DNA of 64,000 bases from Areca catechu (Eukaryota > Streptophyta > Magnoliopsida > Arecales > Arecaceae): contig CM038047.1 of NCBI GenBank assembly GCA_021397845.1, positions 38,127,710 through 38,191,709 of the forward strand, written 5' to 3'. Of the stretch, positions 34,456 through 46,354 are shown piece after piece. Each line of letters opens with the position of its first letter. The stretch's first letter is position 1. Made by a program: the position numbers and the translations under genes. The notes beneath the pieces were generated by a model that was not told the origin of the DNA, did no database searches, and was given only the letters and a program-made list of their open reading frames with translations.

Positions 34456-35339
34456 TAGCGATGTGGAGCGATAGCGAAGCATCCATATCTATTGAAGAAG
34501 AAGAGACTACAAAAACCACGAACTTCTGTTTAATGGGTCTTGAGAATGAGGTATCATCTTCTAAGCTTCAAACTGAATTTACTTATGATGAATTGAATTT
34601 TGCTTTTCATGATTTGCTTGCTGAATTCAAGAAAGCTGGGGTTAAAATTAAATCCTCGAAGAAACAAAATGATTTATTGCTAAAAGAGAATGATGAAATT
34701 TCAGAAAAGAGTAATATTTTGCAAAAAGATTTGAATGTCTTTTTTGATAATGTTATTACTTTGAAAACTAAAAAGAATATTTTAACCGAGACAAACAAAG
34801 CTTTAGTTACCGAAAATAATGGTTTGAAAAAGGAGGTTGAAAAGCTTAAGCCTCTCGTAGAAAAACTTACTTTGAGTTCTAATAAGCTTAAGCTAATTCT
34901 GAATGAACAAAGAGATTCAAAAAGCAAAGCTGAAATTGGATTTAATGCTTTAAATGCCAAAGAAATTTTAGCAACAAAATTTATATCCTCAAAAGCTTCA
35001 GCTTCAAACACAAAATCTCAAAAAGCTTTTGGTTCATTTTCGTCAAATTCTATTTTAAAAGGCTTAAAGTACATTCCTAAGATTTATGTTCAAAAATCTT
35101 TCAAGCCAAATATATCCATTTCTGCATCTGTTAAAACTTCAAAGCATGCATCGTTCAAAAATGACAAAATTGTTTGCTATGCATGTCATAGATTTGGACA
35201 TAAAGTTCATCAATGTAACTCTTTGAAAAATTCTAAGATTGGTGCATTGAAATTTAGAACTGTTTGGGTTCCAAAAGGAACCAATTTTGCTAACCCGAAA
35301 GGATCCAAGTTAGCTTGGATACCTAAAACCACTCCTTGA
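34456..35339 (+). pseudogene. gag C-terminal extension with second zinc knuckle (SIRE-A)
   Basis: It begins in the new frame with VAMWSDSEASISIEEEE and FCLMGLENE, then a predicted coiled coil of about 120 residues (LLKENDEISEKSNILQKDLN onward). A second knuckle CYACHRFGHKVHQC follows, then VWVPKGTNFANPKGSKLAWIP. This extended gag with a coiled coil is typical of Sireviruses. The frame closes at TGA 35337-35339. Confidence 0.9.
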
Positions 35340-35374
35340 TTGTTTTGCAGGATTGTCTTGCAGTGCTGAATGCT

Positions 35375-35908
35375 AAGAAACGATAAAATCTAGACAACGG
35401 CTATTCAAGGCATATGACCGGTGATAAAGATCAGTTTATCACCTTACAAATGAAAGAAGGAGGATCGGTTACCTTCGATGATAATGGTAAAGAAAAAATA
35501 ATCGGAATAGGTAAGATCAAGATAACCCCTTGTACTTTTATTGAAGATGTACTGCTAGTAGATAAATTGAAGCATAACTTATTGAGTATTAGTCAACTTT
35601 GTGATAAAGGTTTCAAGGTTATCTTTGAATCATCTATGTATATAGTAACTAACTCTCTTGACTCTAGCAATAAATTCATTGGTCATAGACTTAGAAACAT
35701 CTATGTGGTAGATCTAAATGATCTAGCCATGACTAGTAGTTCCAGTCTAGTAGCAATGAATGCTAAGACCAAGGAATCTTGTTTACTTTGGCATAGACGA
35801 TTAGGTCATGCTAGCATGCATACAATTACCAAATTAATCTCAAAGAATCTAGTTAGAGGTTTGCCACATTTTAAAGTTGATCTTGATTATGTATGTGATG
35901 CTTGTTAA
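35375..35908 (+). pseudogene. Protease and pre-integrase (SIRE-A)
   Basis: It contains LDNGYSRHMTGDKDQF: the aspartic protease triad reads D-N-G instead of D-S-G, and the following Cys is Tyr. GKIKITPCTFIEDVLLVDKLKHNLLSISQLCDKGF follows, then LLWHRRLGHASMHTITKLI, the pre-integrase segment. TAA at 35906-35908 interrupts the zinc-binding region; a C-to-T change explains it. Confidence 0.9.
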
Positions 35909-36807
35909 TTAGGCAAACAAACTAGGGAAAGTTTTAAATCAAAAAATGTAATTTCAACTACTAGACCCCTTGAGCTACTTCACATGGACTTATTTAGACC
36001 AACTAGGACCACAAGCCTAGGTGGTATGAAATATGGCCTTGTGATTGTAGATGACTTTTCTAGATTCACATGGGTATTATTTATTACACATAAAGATGAA
36101 ACCTTCAATGTATTTCAAAAATTTTACAAAAAGATTTTAAATGAGAAAAATCTTTCTATTATTTCTATAAGAAGTGATCACGGGACTGAATTTCAAAATT
36201 AATTTTTTGATGAATACTGTACTGAGCACTGCATTGATCACAACTTCTCCGCTCCTAGAACACCACAACAAAATGGTGTTGTAGAGAGGAAGAATAGGAC
36301 TTTGAAAGAAATGGCCCGAACTATGTTGTGTGAAGGCAATCTTCCAAGATACTTTTAGGCAGAAGCAGTGAACACTGCCTATTACATTTTGAACCGTGTT
36401 TTAATATGCCCAATTTCAAAGAAAACCCCCTATGAGCTTTGGAATGGAAGAAAACCTAATATTAACTATTTTTTATTTTTGGATGTAAATGCTTTGTGTT
36501 GAATAATGTTAAAGATAACCTAGAAAAATTTGATGCAAAATCCAATGAATCCATATTCCTCGATTATTCACTGCATGGCAAAGCATATAGAGTATTTAAT
36601 AAGAGGATTCTTACTGTGGAAGAGTCAATTCATGTTGTTTTTGATGAAGTTAACCCCTCACCATCTAGAAAAGATGAGTGTGTAGACAATGATGCAGGAA
36701 CACTCCAAAAGGAGATAGAAGATCTAAGCATACAAGATAAGCCAACACAAGATAGAAATGAAGTGGTAAGGATCATATTGATTTACCAAAAGAATGGAGG
36801 TATGTAA
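35909..36807 (+). pseudogene. Integrase (SIRE-A)
   Basis: It shows LLHMDLFRPTRTTSLGGMKYGLVIVDDFSRFTWVLFI, then SDHGTEFQN followed by TAA (36200-36202). PRTPQQNGVVERKNRTLKEMARTML is followed by TAG near 36357. The C-terminal part has SNESIFLDYSLHGKAYRVFNKRILTVEESIHVVFDE in another frame. Catalytic aspartates of the core can be seen, but the chain is cut at least four times. Confidence 0.9.
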
Positions 36808-36810
36808 CTT

Positions 36811-38160
36811 CACATCCTAAAGATCTAATTATTTGTGATCCTTCTCATGGTGTTAGGACTAGGTCAGCACATAAAGATGCACATGACTACCTAGCCTTTG
36901 TTTCACAAATTGAACCACATAGTTTAGAAGAAGCTGAATCTGATCCAAACTGGATGATGGCCATGCATGAAGAATTGAACCAATTTGAAAGGAATAATGT
37001 TCGGACTTTTGTTAGTAGATCTCTAGACCATCCCATCATAGGAACCAAATTGGTCTATAGGAGCAAATTAGATAAGAATGGTAAGGTTATGAGAAATAAA
37101 GCAAGGTTGGTAGCTAAAGGGTACAACCAGGAAGAGGGAATAGATTTTGATGAAACTTATGCACTTGTAGCAAGACTTGAGGCCATTAGATTACTTCTTG
37201 CATTTGCTTGCTACATGAATTTTAAATTATTCCAAATGGATGTCAAAAGTGCTTTTCTAAATGGATTCATTTCTGAACAAGTTTTTGTAAAACAGCCACC
37301 AGGTTTTGAAAATCATACTTTTCCAAATCATGTATTTAAATTAAATAAAGCTTTATATAGTTTGAAACAAGCACCTAGGGCTTGATATGATAGACTTAGC
37401 AAATTTCTGCTAGTAAATGATTTCAAAAGAGAAAATGTTAACAAAACTTTTTTCATTAAGAAAAAAAGGGAATGACATGTTAGTTGTACAGATTTACGTT
37501 GATGATATCATATTTGGTGCAACTAATAAAAACCTTTGTGGAGAATTTGCTGAGTTGATGCAGGGCGAGTTTGAAATGAGCCTTATGGGTGAACTCAACT
37601 ACTTTCTTGGATTACAAGTAAAACAAACAAAGGAAGAGATTTTCATAAGCCAAGCAAAGTACATTAACGAAATAATCAAGAAGTTTGGCATTGAGACAAG
37701 CAAAGAGGCTAGCACACCCATGAGCCCTACCTGCAGATTGGACAAAGATGAAGATGGTTGCAACATCGATCAAAAGCTCTATCGAGGTATGATTGGATCA
37801 TTGTTATATCTTACTGCCAATAGACCTGATATCTTGTATAGTGTATGTGTGTGTGCTCGTTTTCAATCAAATCCCAAGGAATTACACATGCTTGTTATTA
37901 AAAGAATTACTAAATATCTTAGAGGCACAAGTAATTTAGGTCTTTGGTATTCTAAAGAATCTTCTTTAAATCTAATTGGTTTTTTGGATGTTGACTATGC
38001 TGGATGTAAAATTGATAGAAAGAGCACTAGTGGAACATGCCAATTTATAGGGTTGAACTTAATCACATGGCACTGTAAGAAACAAAACTCCATAGTATTG
38101 TCCACTACTGAGATAGAGTATGTTGCTGCTGGTAGTTATTGTGCTCAAGTGCTTTAGATT
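36811..38160 (+). pseudogene. Reverse transcriptase (SIRE-A)
   Basis: Two main open pieces: 36954-37385 (GTKLVYRSKLDKNGKVMRNKARLVAKGYNQEEGIDFDETYA, then MDVKSAFLNGFISEQVFVKQPPGFE and LYSLKQAPRA), and 37417-38157 (VQIYVDDIIFGATN, intact YVDD, then CARFQSNPKELH and the RNase H start). TGA 37383-37385 replaces a conserved Trp codon, and a poly-A run near 37465 changes the frame. Confidence 0.93.
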
Positions 38161-38439
38161 AAATAACAACTAGAAGATTTTGGTGTTACACAATCTAAAA
38201 TTTCAATCAAATGTGATAATACAAGTGCTATAAATTTAACCAAGAATCCTGTTCAGCATTCAAGAACTAAGCACATTAAAATTAGGCACCACTTTATAAG
38301 AGATCATATTTTGAACAATGATATTGTACTTGCGTTTGTGCCAACTGAAAACCAACTTGCTGATATTTTTACTAAATATTTGAATTATGATAGGTTTGCA
38401 ATGATTAGATGTGAACTAGGTTTGTGTGACCCTCTTTAG
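38155..38439 (+). pseudogene. C-terminal RNase H (SIRE-A)
   Basis: After TAG 38155-38157, in a conserved Trp position, the same frame continues with ISIKCDNTSAINLTKNPVQHSRTKHIKIRHHFIRDHIL and LADIFTKYLNYDRF, ending at TAG 38437-38439. This is the standard end of a Sirevirus pol. Confidence 0.88.
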
Positions 38440-38562
38440 AAACTTCAACCTAGTTTCCCTCAAACTTAAGGAAACATTATCTAGATAACCTCCACATTTT
38501 ATTCATGATTTTTCACTGAAAGCTTTTGAGTAAGGCTTCAATTTATTTTTTGTGCTCCCTCT

Positions 38563-38640
38563 GCTCGAGCCGACTCGAGCAGAAGTCATGTTGGTCGAGC
38601 CAGCTCGGATGTCGAGTCGACTCTTTCTTAAGTCGAGCCG
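38563..38640. repeat. Palindrome cluster between pol and the env-position ORF
   Basis: It includes GCTCGAGCCGACTCGAGC (38563-38580), gtcgagccagctcgg and GTCGAGTCGAC. These are the same imperfect palindromes that fill the LTR of this element. Confidence 0.75.
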
Positions 38641-38751
38641 TAGGATTTTTTATTGCATTTCTTTCTTTGGCTCCTCATTCCTTCCCTCCAAAACCTTTTT
38701 TCCAAAAAATCGTTCCCCTCCAAATCCTTCAGATCATCGTGTCTTGCGGGA

Positions 38752-40396
38752 ATGGCTCTACGAAAGGCTATTGGAAAGAGACCTCGTCGAAAAATTGAGC
38801 AACCAATGCAAGAAAGGCATTCCAAATTCAGGGAAGAGAGCTCCTCATGGATTCCGGCTCAACCCATTGAAGAATCAAGCCCTCCTTCTCCTCATCAGCA
38901 AATATCCTTGGCAATGAGACCGATCACAACTGGAAGAAGGATTCTGTTTGAATTTCTCAAGGAAATAGGGTTGATTGTTGGAGACCTCATTGAAAACCAA
39001 GGTTGGTCTTTTATGTGCTCTTTGAATATTCTTATGTATCCCAACCTAGTCAAAGTATTTTATGAAAATTTGAGACTTTGAGAGCAGCATATTGAATCAG
39101 TAGTGAAAGGGAAAAGAATTATAATTTCTGAAGAAAGTCTTGGCAGCATGTTGGAAATGCCCTTTGAAGGGATTGAACACTTAGTATTAAAAGACAGGAC
39201 AAAGGCACTGCAAACAGTTTTGGAACAGGCTGAAGTAAATGATATTGGTATTTTGAAGGCTAGCTCCTTATCAGTTGAAATGAGACTCCTTCACAGTTTT
39301 ATCAGTCAAATCTTCTTACCTAGAATGGGACGATTTGATTGGGTAAGTGAAAGAGATTTATGCTTTATGGAGCTTTTGATTCATGAAAACAAGATTAATC
39401 TTCCTGCAATCATGCTATCTCAAATGAAGGAAGCAATTAGAAAGGTGAGAGCTTGCTTGTCTTATGGCATGGTACTAACTTTGTTCTTCCAAGCTGCAAA
39501 TGTTGACTTATTTGATGAAAACAACAGATCACTTCTTCATACTGACACTTATACTGTGAAGACTCTACAAAGAATGGGATATCTGCTATCTGAAGGCACC
39601 TAGAAGAAGAATCTGATGCTCCAATTGATATTGAAGAACAAGAAGAGCAAGGTGAGATGCAAGGTGGTGAGAACACCTTAATTCCTATTCCTAAGCCACA
39701 GCCACAACCAGACTCACCTATTCGCCATTTTTTGGTGCACCAGCACCTGCTACTGTTCAGCCAGCTTCTGATGCTCCTATACCTGACACTGCTGCTCCTG
39801 CACCTGTTAATGTTCATCACATTGACATTTCAGAGCAGCTAAGTAAGTTTTCAGAAGACTTGTTAAGTTCTTTTAGGTCTATGATAAATGATCTTAAATC
39901 TAAAGTGGATCAAGGACTTAATGAATTTAGAGATAAATTAAATCAAGTAAAAATGAGAATGGGAGCTGTTGAGGAAAGATTGAAGAGAGAAGATAATTAT
40001 ACTGAAGACTTTGGCATACTAAGAGGAGAACTTGGAAGGCTGAGAGGTTCAGCAGAGGCATATGCAAATGTTCAAGCTTCAGAAGTACTTTCACTACAAA
40101 AGGAAGTTGGAGAGATCAAAGCCACATTGCAAAAGCTAATTGATTCCAAGAATACAAAGAAGGTGGAAAGTGAGTTGAAGACCATCAACAATTTTCTGTG
40201 GAAGTTAAAGACTATGGTTGAAGAGCTTCAGGCAGCTCATTGTGCACCTACTACAAGACCTCTTGATCCAACTCCCATTTCTTCTATTCCACCCAGAAAA
40301 CCTGCTCCTCATATGCAAACTAGTTCTAGGAAACCTAGTAAAACTAAGGAAAAATATACTGTTGTTACCTCTTCTGATTCTAGTGATAGTGACTAG
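38752..40396 (+). pseudogene. Env-position ORF, Transposase_32-like domain plus coiled coil (SIRE-A)
   Basis: From ATG 38752, a basic N-terminus (MALRKAIGKRPRRKIEQ) leads to a globular segment with NILMYPNLVKVFYENL, KGKRIIISEESLGSMLEMP and RLLHSFISQIFLPRMGRFDWVSERDLCFMELLI. This resembles the 'putative plant transposon protein' domain (PF20167 type). A Pro/Ala-rich hinge (39657-39840) and a coiled coil (39860-40200, e.g. SLQKEVGEIKATLQKLI) follow, then a Ser/Pro tail ending at TAG 40394-40396. It is broken by TGA 39079-39081, a frame change near 39600 and another near 39735. No signal peptide or membrane segment was seen, so an envelope role is only positional. Confidence 0.7.
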
Positions 40397-41202
40397 AAGT
40401 TTTTTAATATCATCTTTTTGTATCGAACTTTAATGATGCAATGAATATCTTAATTTTGGGTACTTGTGCACTAGAATTGTCATTTCTACTTTGATTCTAA
40501 TTTCTTTATATAGAATATTTTCATACTTTTGAGAAAGTGAAATTATCTCAAACAAATATTAAAACCTTTCTCACTCTATTTTAATTTGAACTTTACTGGA
40601 CTCATCTTTTTGATTTATGACAAAAAGGGGGAGAAATTTATGTACTTGCATGAAAAGGATAAAATCTATTTTCTTATGCTCTGATACACGAAACATAATA
40701 TGCTTTATTCATATGTTCAGATACATGAACATTAATCTTTCAAAATATGCTCTGATTTATGAAAGATATGCTCTGATACATGAAAATTACTTTAGTATAT
40801 ATGCTCTAATACATAAAGTTTTCTTAGCTCTGATACATAAAGTTTTCTTAGAAACCTTGATACATGAGCTCTGAAACATGAAATTTTCTTGAAAAACTTG
40901 ATGAATACATTATCTTGCATGGAAAGTTTGTTAAAACATGGAGTATTTTATTGAGGGGGAGATTATTTCTCGCTACTTTGATTCTTTATCTCTCTCATTA
41001 CCACTAACGTGCTCTAATTATCCTTCCATGATCTGACATTAATGATGATTGAGCATGTCATAAAATTGTATTGTTCAAAATTAGAGTCAATTCTTTCTAT
41101 ACTTGTTTATACCTTCTTACAAATATAATTATACAAGTAAATGTAAAGTTTTATCTTATCTTTTCATGCATGGTGTTTTGACATCATCAAAAAGGGGAAG
41201 AT
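40397..41202 (+). promoter_or_regulatory. Tail with repeated purine tracts and short repeats (SIRE-A)
   Basis: Three purine-rich tracts: aaaaagggggaga (40622-40634), gagggggaga (40955-40964) and aaaaaggggaaga (41190-41202). Only the last abuts the LTR. Between the first two, about eight imperfect copies of gctctgatacatgaaa occur (about 40676-40885). Repeated purine tracts are a known Sirevirus feature. Confidence 0.8.
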
Positions 41203-41901
41203 TGTTGATCCCTTGAATGATTTTGATGATAACAAAATACTGGAGCATGCACATTTATTATTAACTACTCTCAAGTATTTCACAAGTTTTATAGGCTGAT
41301 TCTTATTAATTATCAATTGATCATACTTTATTCTGTTGAGTATGTTAAGTAATATTGTATTAGTGTGATGTAAAGAAGAACCCCTTGAAAAATCTTTGTA
41401 AAATCATGAAGCTGGGTTACTTCTATGAGTATTGTGCTCTAGACTTAATTTAAGTTGGTTTGTATCAAATATTTGAGAGTTTTGGTGAGAGTGTTCTTAA
41501 GTCTGAGTGTAAAATTCCTGAAGAACTCACTCGAGCCGACCCAACCAGAAGAAGAGCCGACTCCATTTCATGGCATGCACTGAGGATTCTAGCACGCAGC
41601 AATCCGAGCTGACTCGAGGAAATCCGAGCCAACTCGAGTGAATCCGAGCCGACTCTTCCAGAGTCCATTTTTGATATTTTCTGAGAACAGGCCAGGCGAG
41701 TCAACCCCAATAAGAATGAGCTGATTCTATCAGAACAAATTTTGAAGACCTGAGAAAGCAAGCCGACCCGAACTACAACGAGCCAACTCCTCCAGAATAA
41801 AGAATTCTAATTCTGAAAGTTCAAGTCGATCCAAGTTGAGCGAGCTGACTTCTCGAGTTTAATGATTTCAACAATAGAAGTCGAGCCGACCCAAATGGAT
41901 C
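41203..41901 (+). repeat. 3' LTR of SIRE-A, first part
   Basis: It starts TGTTGATCCC right after the purine tract and carries many GAGCCGAC(T/C)C(G/A)AG copies between about 41527 and 41890. It is interrupted at 41902 by the CACTA element and resumes at 48384. Confidence 0.9.
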
Positions 41902-41918
41902 CACTACTAGAAAAAATG
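41902..41918 (+). repeat. Left terminal inverted repeat of the CACTA element
   Basis: cactactagaaaaaatg, matching the complement of 48367-48383 with few differences. Confidence 0.88.
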
Positions 41919-42019
41919 TTTTTCCCAATCGAAAATTTCGTTGGAAAAAGTAATGAAAACCATTGGAAAAAGTTTTCTTAACGGATTTTAAGTCCGTTGG
42001 GAACCGTTGGCAAAACTCT

Positions 42020-42420
42020 TGTGGAAAAAAAAAATGACGACATAAAAAGTCATTGGGAAAACTTCAATTTTTATGACGGAAATTATCCCGTTGGAAAAGG
42101 TTGTATTTATGATGACAAGTTTATCCATCGGAAAAAAATAAACTCTTTCACCATGGATTTATTACCATTGGGAATGATTGAAAGTTTTACCAACAAATAT
42201 ATATCCGTTGGCAAAAGGTTTAAGTATCAACTGTCGGGAAAAGTGTAGTTTTTTATGACATAAATTTTTCTGTTGGAAAAAGCTATATTTATGACGATAA
42301 GTTATCCATTGAAAAAAAATAAACTCTTTCACCACGGACTTATTATCGTAGGAAATAATTAAAAGTTTTATTAACAAATATATATCCGTTGGCAAAAGGT
42401 TTAAAAAAACATATATATCT
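42020..42420. repeat. Left subterminal repeats of the CACTA element
   Basis: Two imperfect copies of about 175 bp (about 42060-42235 and 42250-42415). Each contains gttggaaaaagg/gc, aaaataaactctttcacca and atatatccgttggcaaaagg, plus further short ccgttgg words from 41938. Confidence 0.85.
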
Positions 42421-43134
42421 ATTATTATCAATGGCTATAAATATACTCGTTGGGATAGATATACTTCCACCTTTGAAATACTTTGCTGGAAATGTTTTTT
42501 TCCTATTTTTGGTTTAACAAAAATATCCAAATTATAAATTTGCCTGCCAATGCTACAAAATTTTCAAAATGAAACTCAAAAATTAATTAATCAAATCATA
42601 AGATTTAATTAAATTGCACAATTCATCCACCATAGATTTATTATAAGTTGTTCACATATATGTATCAACATAATTACATAGAGTCATATCTTACACAAAC
42701 TAGTAACCACCAAAAGACAGAAGCTAAATCTCAATAAAACAAAAGAAAGATTTGTTTCCATTGCTTCATATTTCAACCATGAAGATGCCCGTAACAATAA
42801 AGATGCTTCAACTTGTTCCTTTGTTCTACACGATAATTCCACCTATATCCAAAAACATGGAAGTTAACCTCAATTACATAATTCATGTAAATTAATATTT
42901 AAGATAACACTTTATAAAATTTAAAAACTCTTCAAATTTATTTTCTTGTATGACAAATTACTTGAAACCATGCAATACAAGTATCATTAATAAGTAACCA
43001 GTATATAAAGTATTAATAGGATCATATATTTTATAGTTCTGAACTTTTAGAATTTAGATAAAAACTATTTATATGTCAAATTCATTAATGTAGAGAAATC
43101 ACTTTACAATAATAAACATACCTCAAAAAAGAGC

Positions 43135-44960
43135 TTACTGTTGTACTTGCCCTCCCACTTGCTTTGCTACCAAATTTATTAATGCTGTAAGTTTCTCTTT
43201 CACATCTTGTAACTCATTTTCAGTATCCTGAAATTTTTCCTTCATGTCATGCAATTCTTTTTCAGTGATTTCAAGTTTTAATTCTGCAATTTCAGCTCTT
43301 TTCTCGGTCTGTTCAATTCTTGTCTCAGTATTTTCTGTTCTTTTCATTGTCTCTTCAATCATAGTCTTTGATTCTTGAGCTTGAATAGATCTCAAAGTAG
43401 ATTGATTTGGATCCATTCCTTCACAAAGAAGATGACCACGTTTATTTGGGCAAAAAACATACTTGAGTATTTCTTCATCATCAAGCAAAATTTCTTCTTC
43501 ATCACGCTTCTGTTTAAGTTCTTTCACTTCTGCCGTCATTGAAATTTAAATTCTCAAGTGATTAACATTATTCACACTTCCTACTCAAACTAAGAACACA
43601 GATGGTGAATACCAAATATAGTGAATACCCAAACTATTCAATAGACATGTCACTTTCTACAATTTTTATTTGTTTTACAAAGTACTAAAAGTCCGCTTGC
43701 TAAAGAAAATATAAAATGACATAAAATTTGAGTAATAAAACCATTCAATATTCTCAAAAGCAATTATCTTCCAATATACATGAATATTCACATACCATTT
43801 TTTTTTCAGCTGTAGCATCAACTAAAGAACCATTCTTACGTGTATGGGTCTTTTCAAACATTTCCAACCTACTTGGTTGCACCCCATTTGCGGCCTGGGT
43901 CTGTAATTAAAAAATTTAGTAAAAATAAAAAGAATACACAACTATAAGGTTAGAATTATAAAAGAAATTAATATTGTTTCTATTATTCATACCAGCCATT
44001 GCTCAATTACACTGAAAGCAGTCCTACCGGTACAAGGAACCATATTGAGTTTTGATCTATTTTTTACATTTGTCTTGCTTATTTTCTGCAAGTAAATATT
44101 AATGAATTAGTTAAATTAATACTAGAAAGATACTTAAAACAATCATCTTTTAATTGATTCACGCTCATCATTTTCATACCTGAAAAGTTTCACTATTCCA
44201 ATGCGCAACAAGCCATTCCTAATCATCCTTGGTGATTACCTCATCTAGTAAGTGCTTGAATTTTCCTTGATCTTTATGTCGATTCTTATGAATTTTATAC
44301 AACTCATTCCTATATACTCTATATTGATCACTAAGTTTCCTTATCACATATCTTGTCCTTCTTATAACTTCAGCCTCATCGAGTCCTTCCTCAAAGAGAA
44401 CAAAATAATCCTACAAAAAGATAACACAATTAAGCAAATGTTAAGATTATTGATGTTCTAATTAAAAAATTGACAAAAATCTTACCATGATGCGGTTAAT
44501 CATATTCCTTATTTTATTCTCAGGAATTTCACTCAATCCTTTAACTTTCAGGAGTGCAAAGGATCGATTTCTAACTATTGTACCACACCAACTTGTAAAT
44601 CAAGCACGATTCTCTACTGCAATTCTTTCCTTGTGATCCCACTCCACTATTTTCTTGGTCTTTGAATTTTTCAGCTCATTGTTCAAAGTCCCCCCTTGTC
44701 CTTTTTTTGTAGTATTCATCACTAAACCTGCAAAATCAGAATCATAAAAAAAAGAAATTAAATAACCACTTCGAACAAAAAGAATTAAGAATATATATAA
44801 TATAACATTTAAAGATACTAAAGTTATCATTTTCACCTTCTTGTTCACAATCAACATTATCTCTAGTAGTAAGTGGAAGCCCTTGTTGGATGATAGCATT
44901 AACTTCTGTGCCTCTACCTTTAGTAATGCATCTCCCTTTGCGATTACTAGCTTCAGCCAT
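43135..44960 (-). pseudogene. Transposase_24-type (Ptta/En/Spm) gene of the CACTA element
   Basis: Read on the minus strand from MAEASNRKGRCITKGRGTEVN (44960), the exons continue as KIVEWDHKERIAVENRA, TIVRNRSFALLKVKGLSEIPENKIRNMINRIM, EEGLDEAEVIRRTRYVIRKLSDQYRVYRNELYKIHKNRHKDQGKF and VPCTGRTAFSVIEQWL. The last open block (43539-43135) is an acidic coiled coil (TETRIEQTEKRAEIAELKLEITEKELHDMKEK). This order matches the plant Transposase_24 proteins (PF03004), the TNPA-like partner of CACTA elements, which bind element ends. Stops at 44600-44602 and 44219-44221 interrupt reading, so it is probably not functional. Exact introns were not fixed. Confidence 0.72.
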
Positions 44961-45916
44961 AATTATCTACCTTTATACATTAAGTTAGTAAAACAATCTA
45001 CATATTTCACATGGTATTACAAACTTAGTAAAGAAACAAGAACCAGGTATCATCTAAACAATGCAGTTAATAAACATTGAAATAAACTTCATTAAAGGGC
45101 TTTCATAAAAATAGCCAGTCCAAAGCAAAAAAAGAATAAAATCTTATAAAATTATGAAAATATATAACATTTAGTGCTTGCATAAGTAAATAACTTCTAC
45201 AAAAGCTTACGCCATCATAGTTATTACTCATCCATGGCAAATAGAACCATATATACAAGAACACTAAAAAGAACACTTCAAGGCCTATCAAAGTAAATTT
45301 GCCAATAAGCCCAACAAACACTTGAAGTTTAATTCATAATACTATATTGTGGTCTTACAATTAATATAAACATAATAATAATTCTTAGGCTTTTTATAAC
45401 ATCGACTGTAGCTTATTGTAGGCCAAAAATAAACATTAGTCATTGCGAAATTAAATCCACAAAGGCACAAACCATCCACTCCACTTACCAAGACAACAAG
45501 AAAACATTCTATAACCAAATTACTGGTATTAATTTGTAATTCATGGGCCCTACACCAAAATTTTAGCTCGGGAAAGTATCAAGTAGTTTGGCAAAAAGCA
45601 AAACAAATGAAGTCAAATCATGCATAAGAATCAAATTGAAATCCATTTGATTTTCTTTAACTACAATATACGAAGGTAAACACTTTAAATGAAAACCTTC
45701 CCAAGCCCATGAACCATTCCAAAACTTTTCCTACTAACCAATTATGTTGACCACAAAATTCATAAAAATCTGTTAGCCTTCACAACCCATTTTTTTTAAT
45801 AACAAAACCCATCTTAATCTTGGCTTAAACTAATTCCATGACAGAAAAATAAACATAATGGTAGGAATACAACCCATTTTTTTTAATAATAGAACCCACC
45901 ATAACCTTGGCTTAAA

Positions 45917-46354
45917 CTAATCCCATGGCAGAAAAATAAACATGATGGCAGGAAATAATATACAGGGGATTGAGGACGAGTGGAATCGGAACCCATTTTC
46001 TGAGACTTCTTCTTTAGATAGTAGAGGGAGGAGCTCCTCCTCAGTCAGGTGGAACCGAAACCCCGTTGGCACTCCGGAGTTTGACGGCGATGACGATGAT
46101 GATGCGACTCTCCCCCGGCCCTCTGTTTCTCTCTCCCTAAGATCACGATCATCTCGGCCCCCCGCTCTATTTTTCTGAAAGATTCCCTCTCTCTCTCTTT
46201 TGGACCACCGGCCCCCCCTCCCCCGATGGTCCCCCCGTGCCTCGCCCGTCCCCATCGCCACCGACGACCATTCCTTTGTTTCTCGGTTCCTTCTTTTCTT
46301 TGCCAGTACTGTGTTTTGGACCCCCGGTCCCCGCTCCCCCCAAAGCACCTGCAC
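45917..46354 (-). pseudogene. CACTA first-exon region with captured NAC-domain fragment
   Basis: On the minus strand a GC-rich open stretch ends in SNSGVPTGFRFHLTEEELL (about 46078-46027), then continues, after a one-base frame change, as LYYLKKK (46026-46006). Together this is the hallmark start of a NAC transcription-factor domain (subdomain A, usual form G-x-x-x-G-F-R-F-H-P-T-x-E-E-L-x-x-Y-Y-L). The invariant Pro after FRFH is Leu here, and downstream NAC subdomains are absent. It reads like a captured host exon, now decayed. Upstream codons are low-complexity (RERETEGRGRV, poly-Ser). Confidence 0.6.

Noticed and set aside
34607..35011. Minus-strand open frame opposite the gag extension
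   Set aside because: It is a shadow of the Lys/Asn-rich sense frame, giving Phe/Leu/Ser-rich sequence, with no domain.
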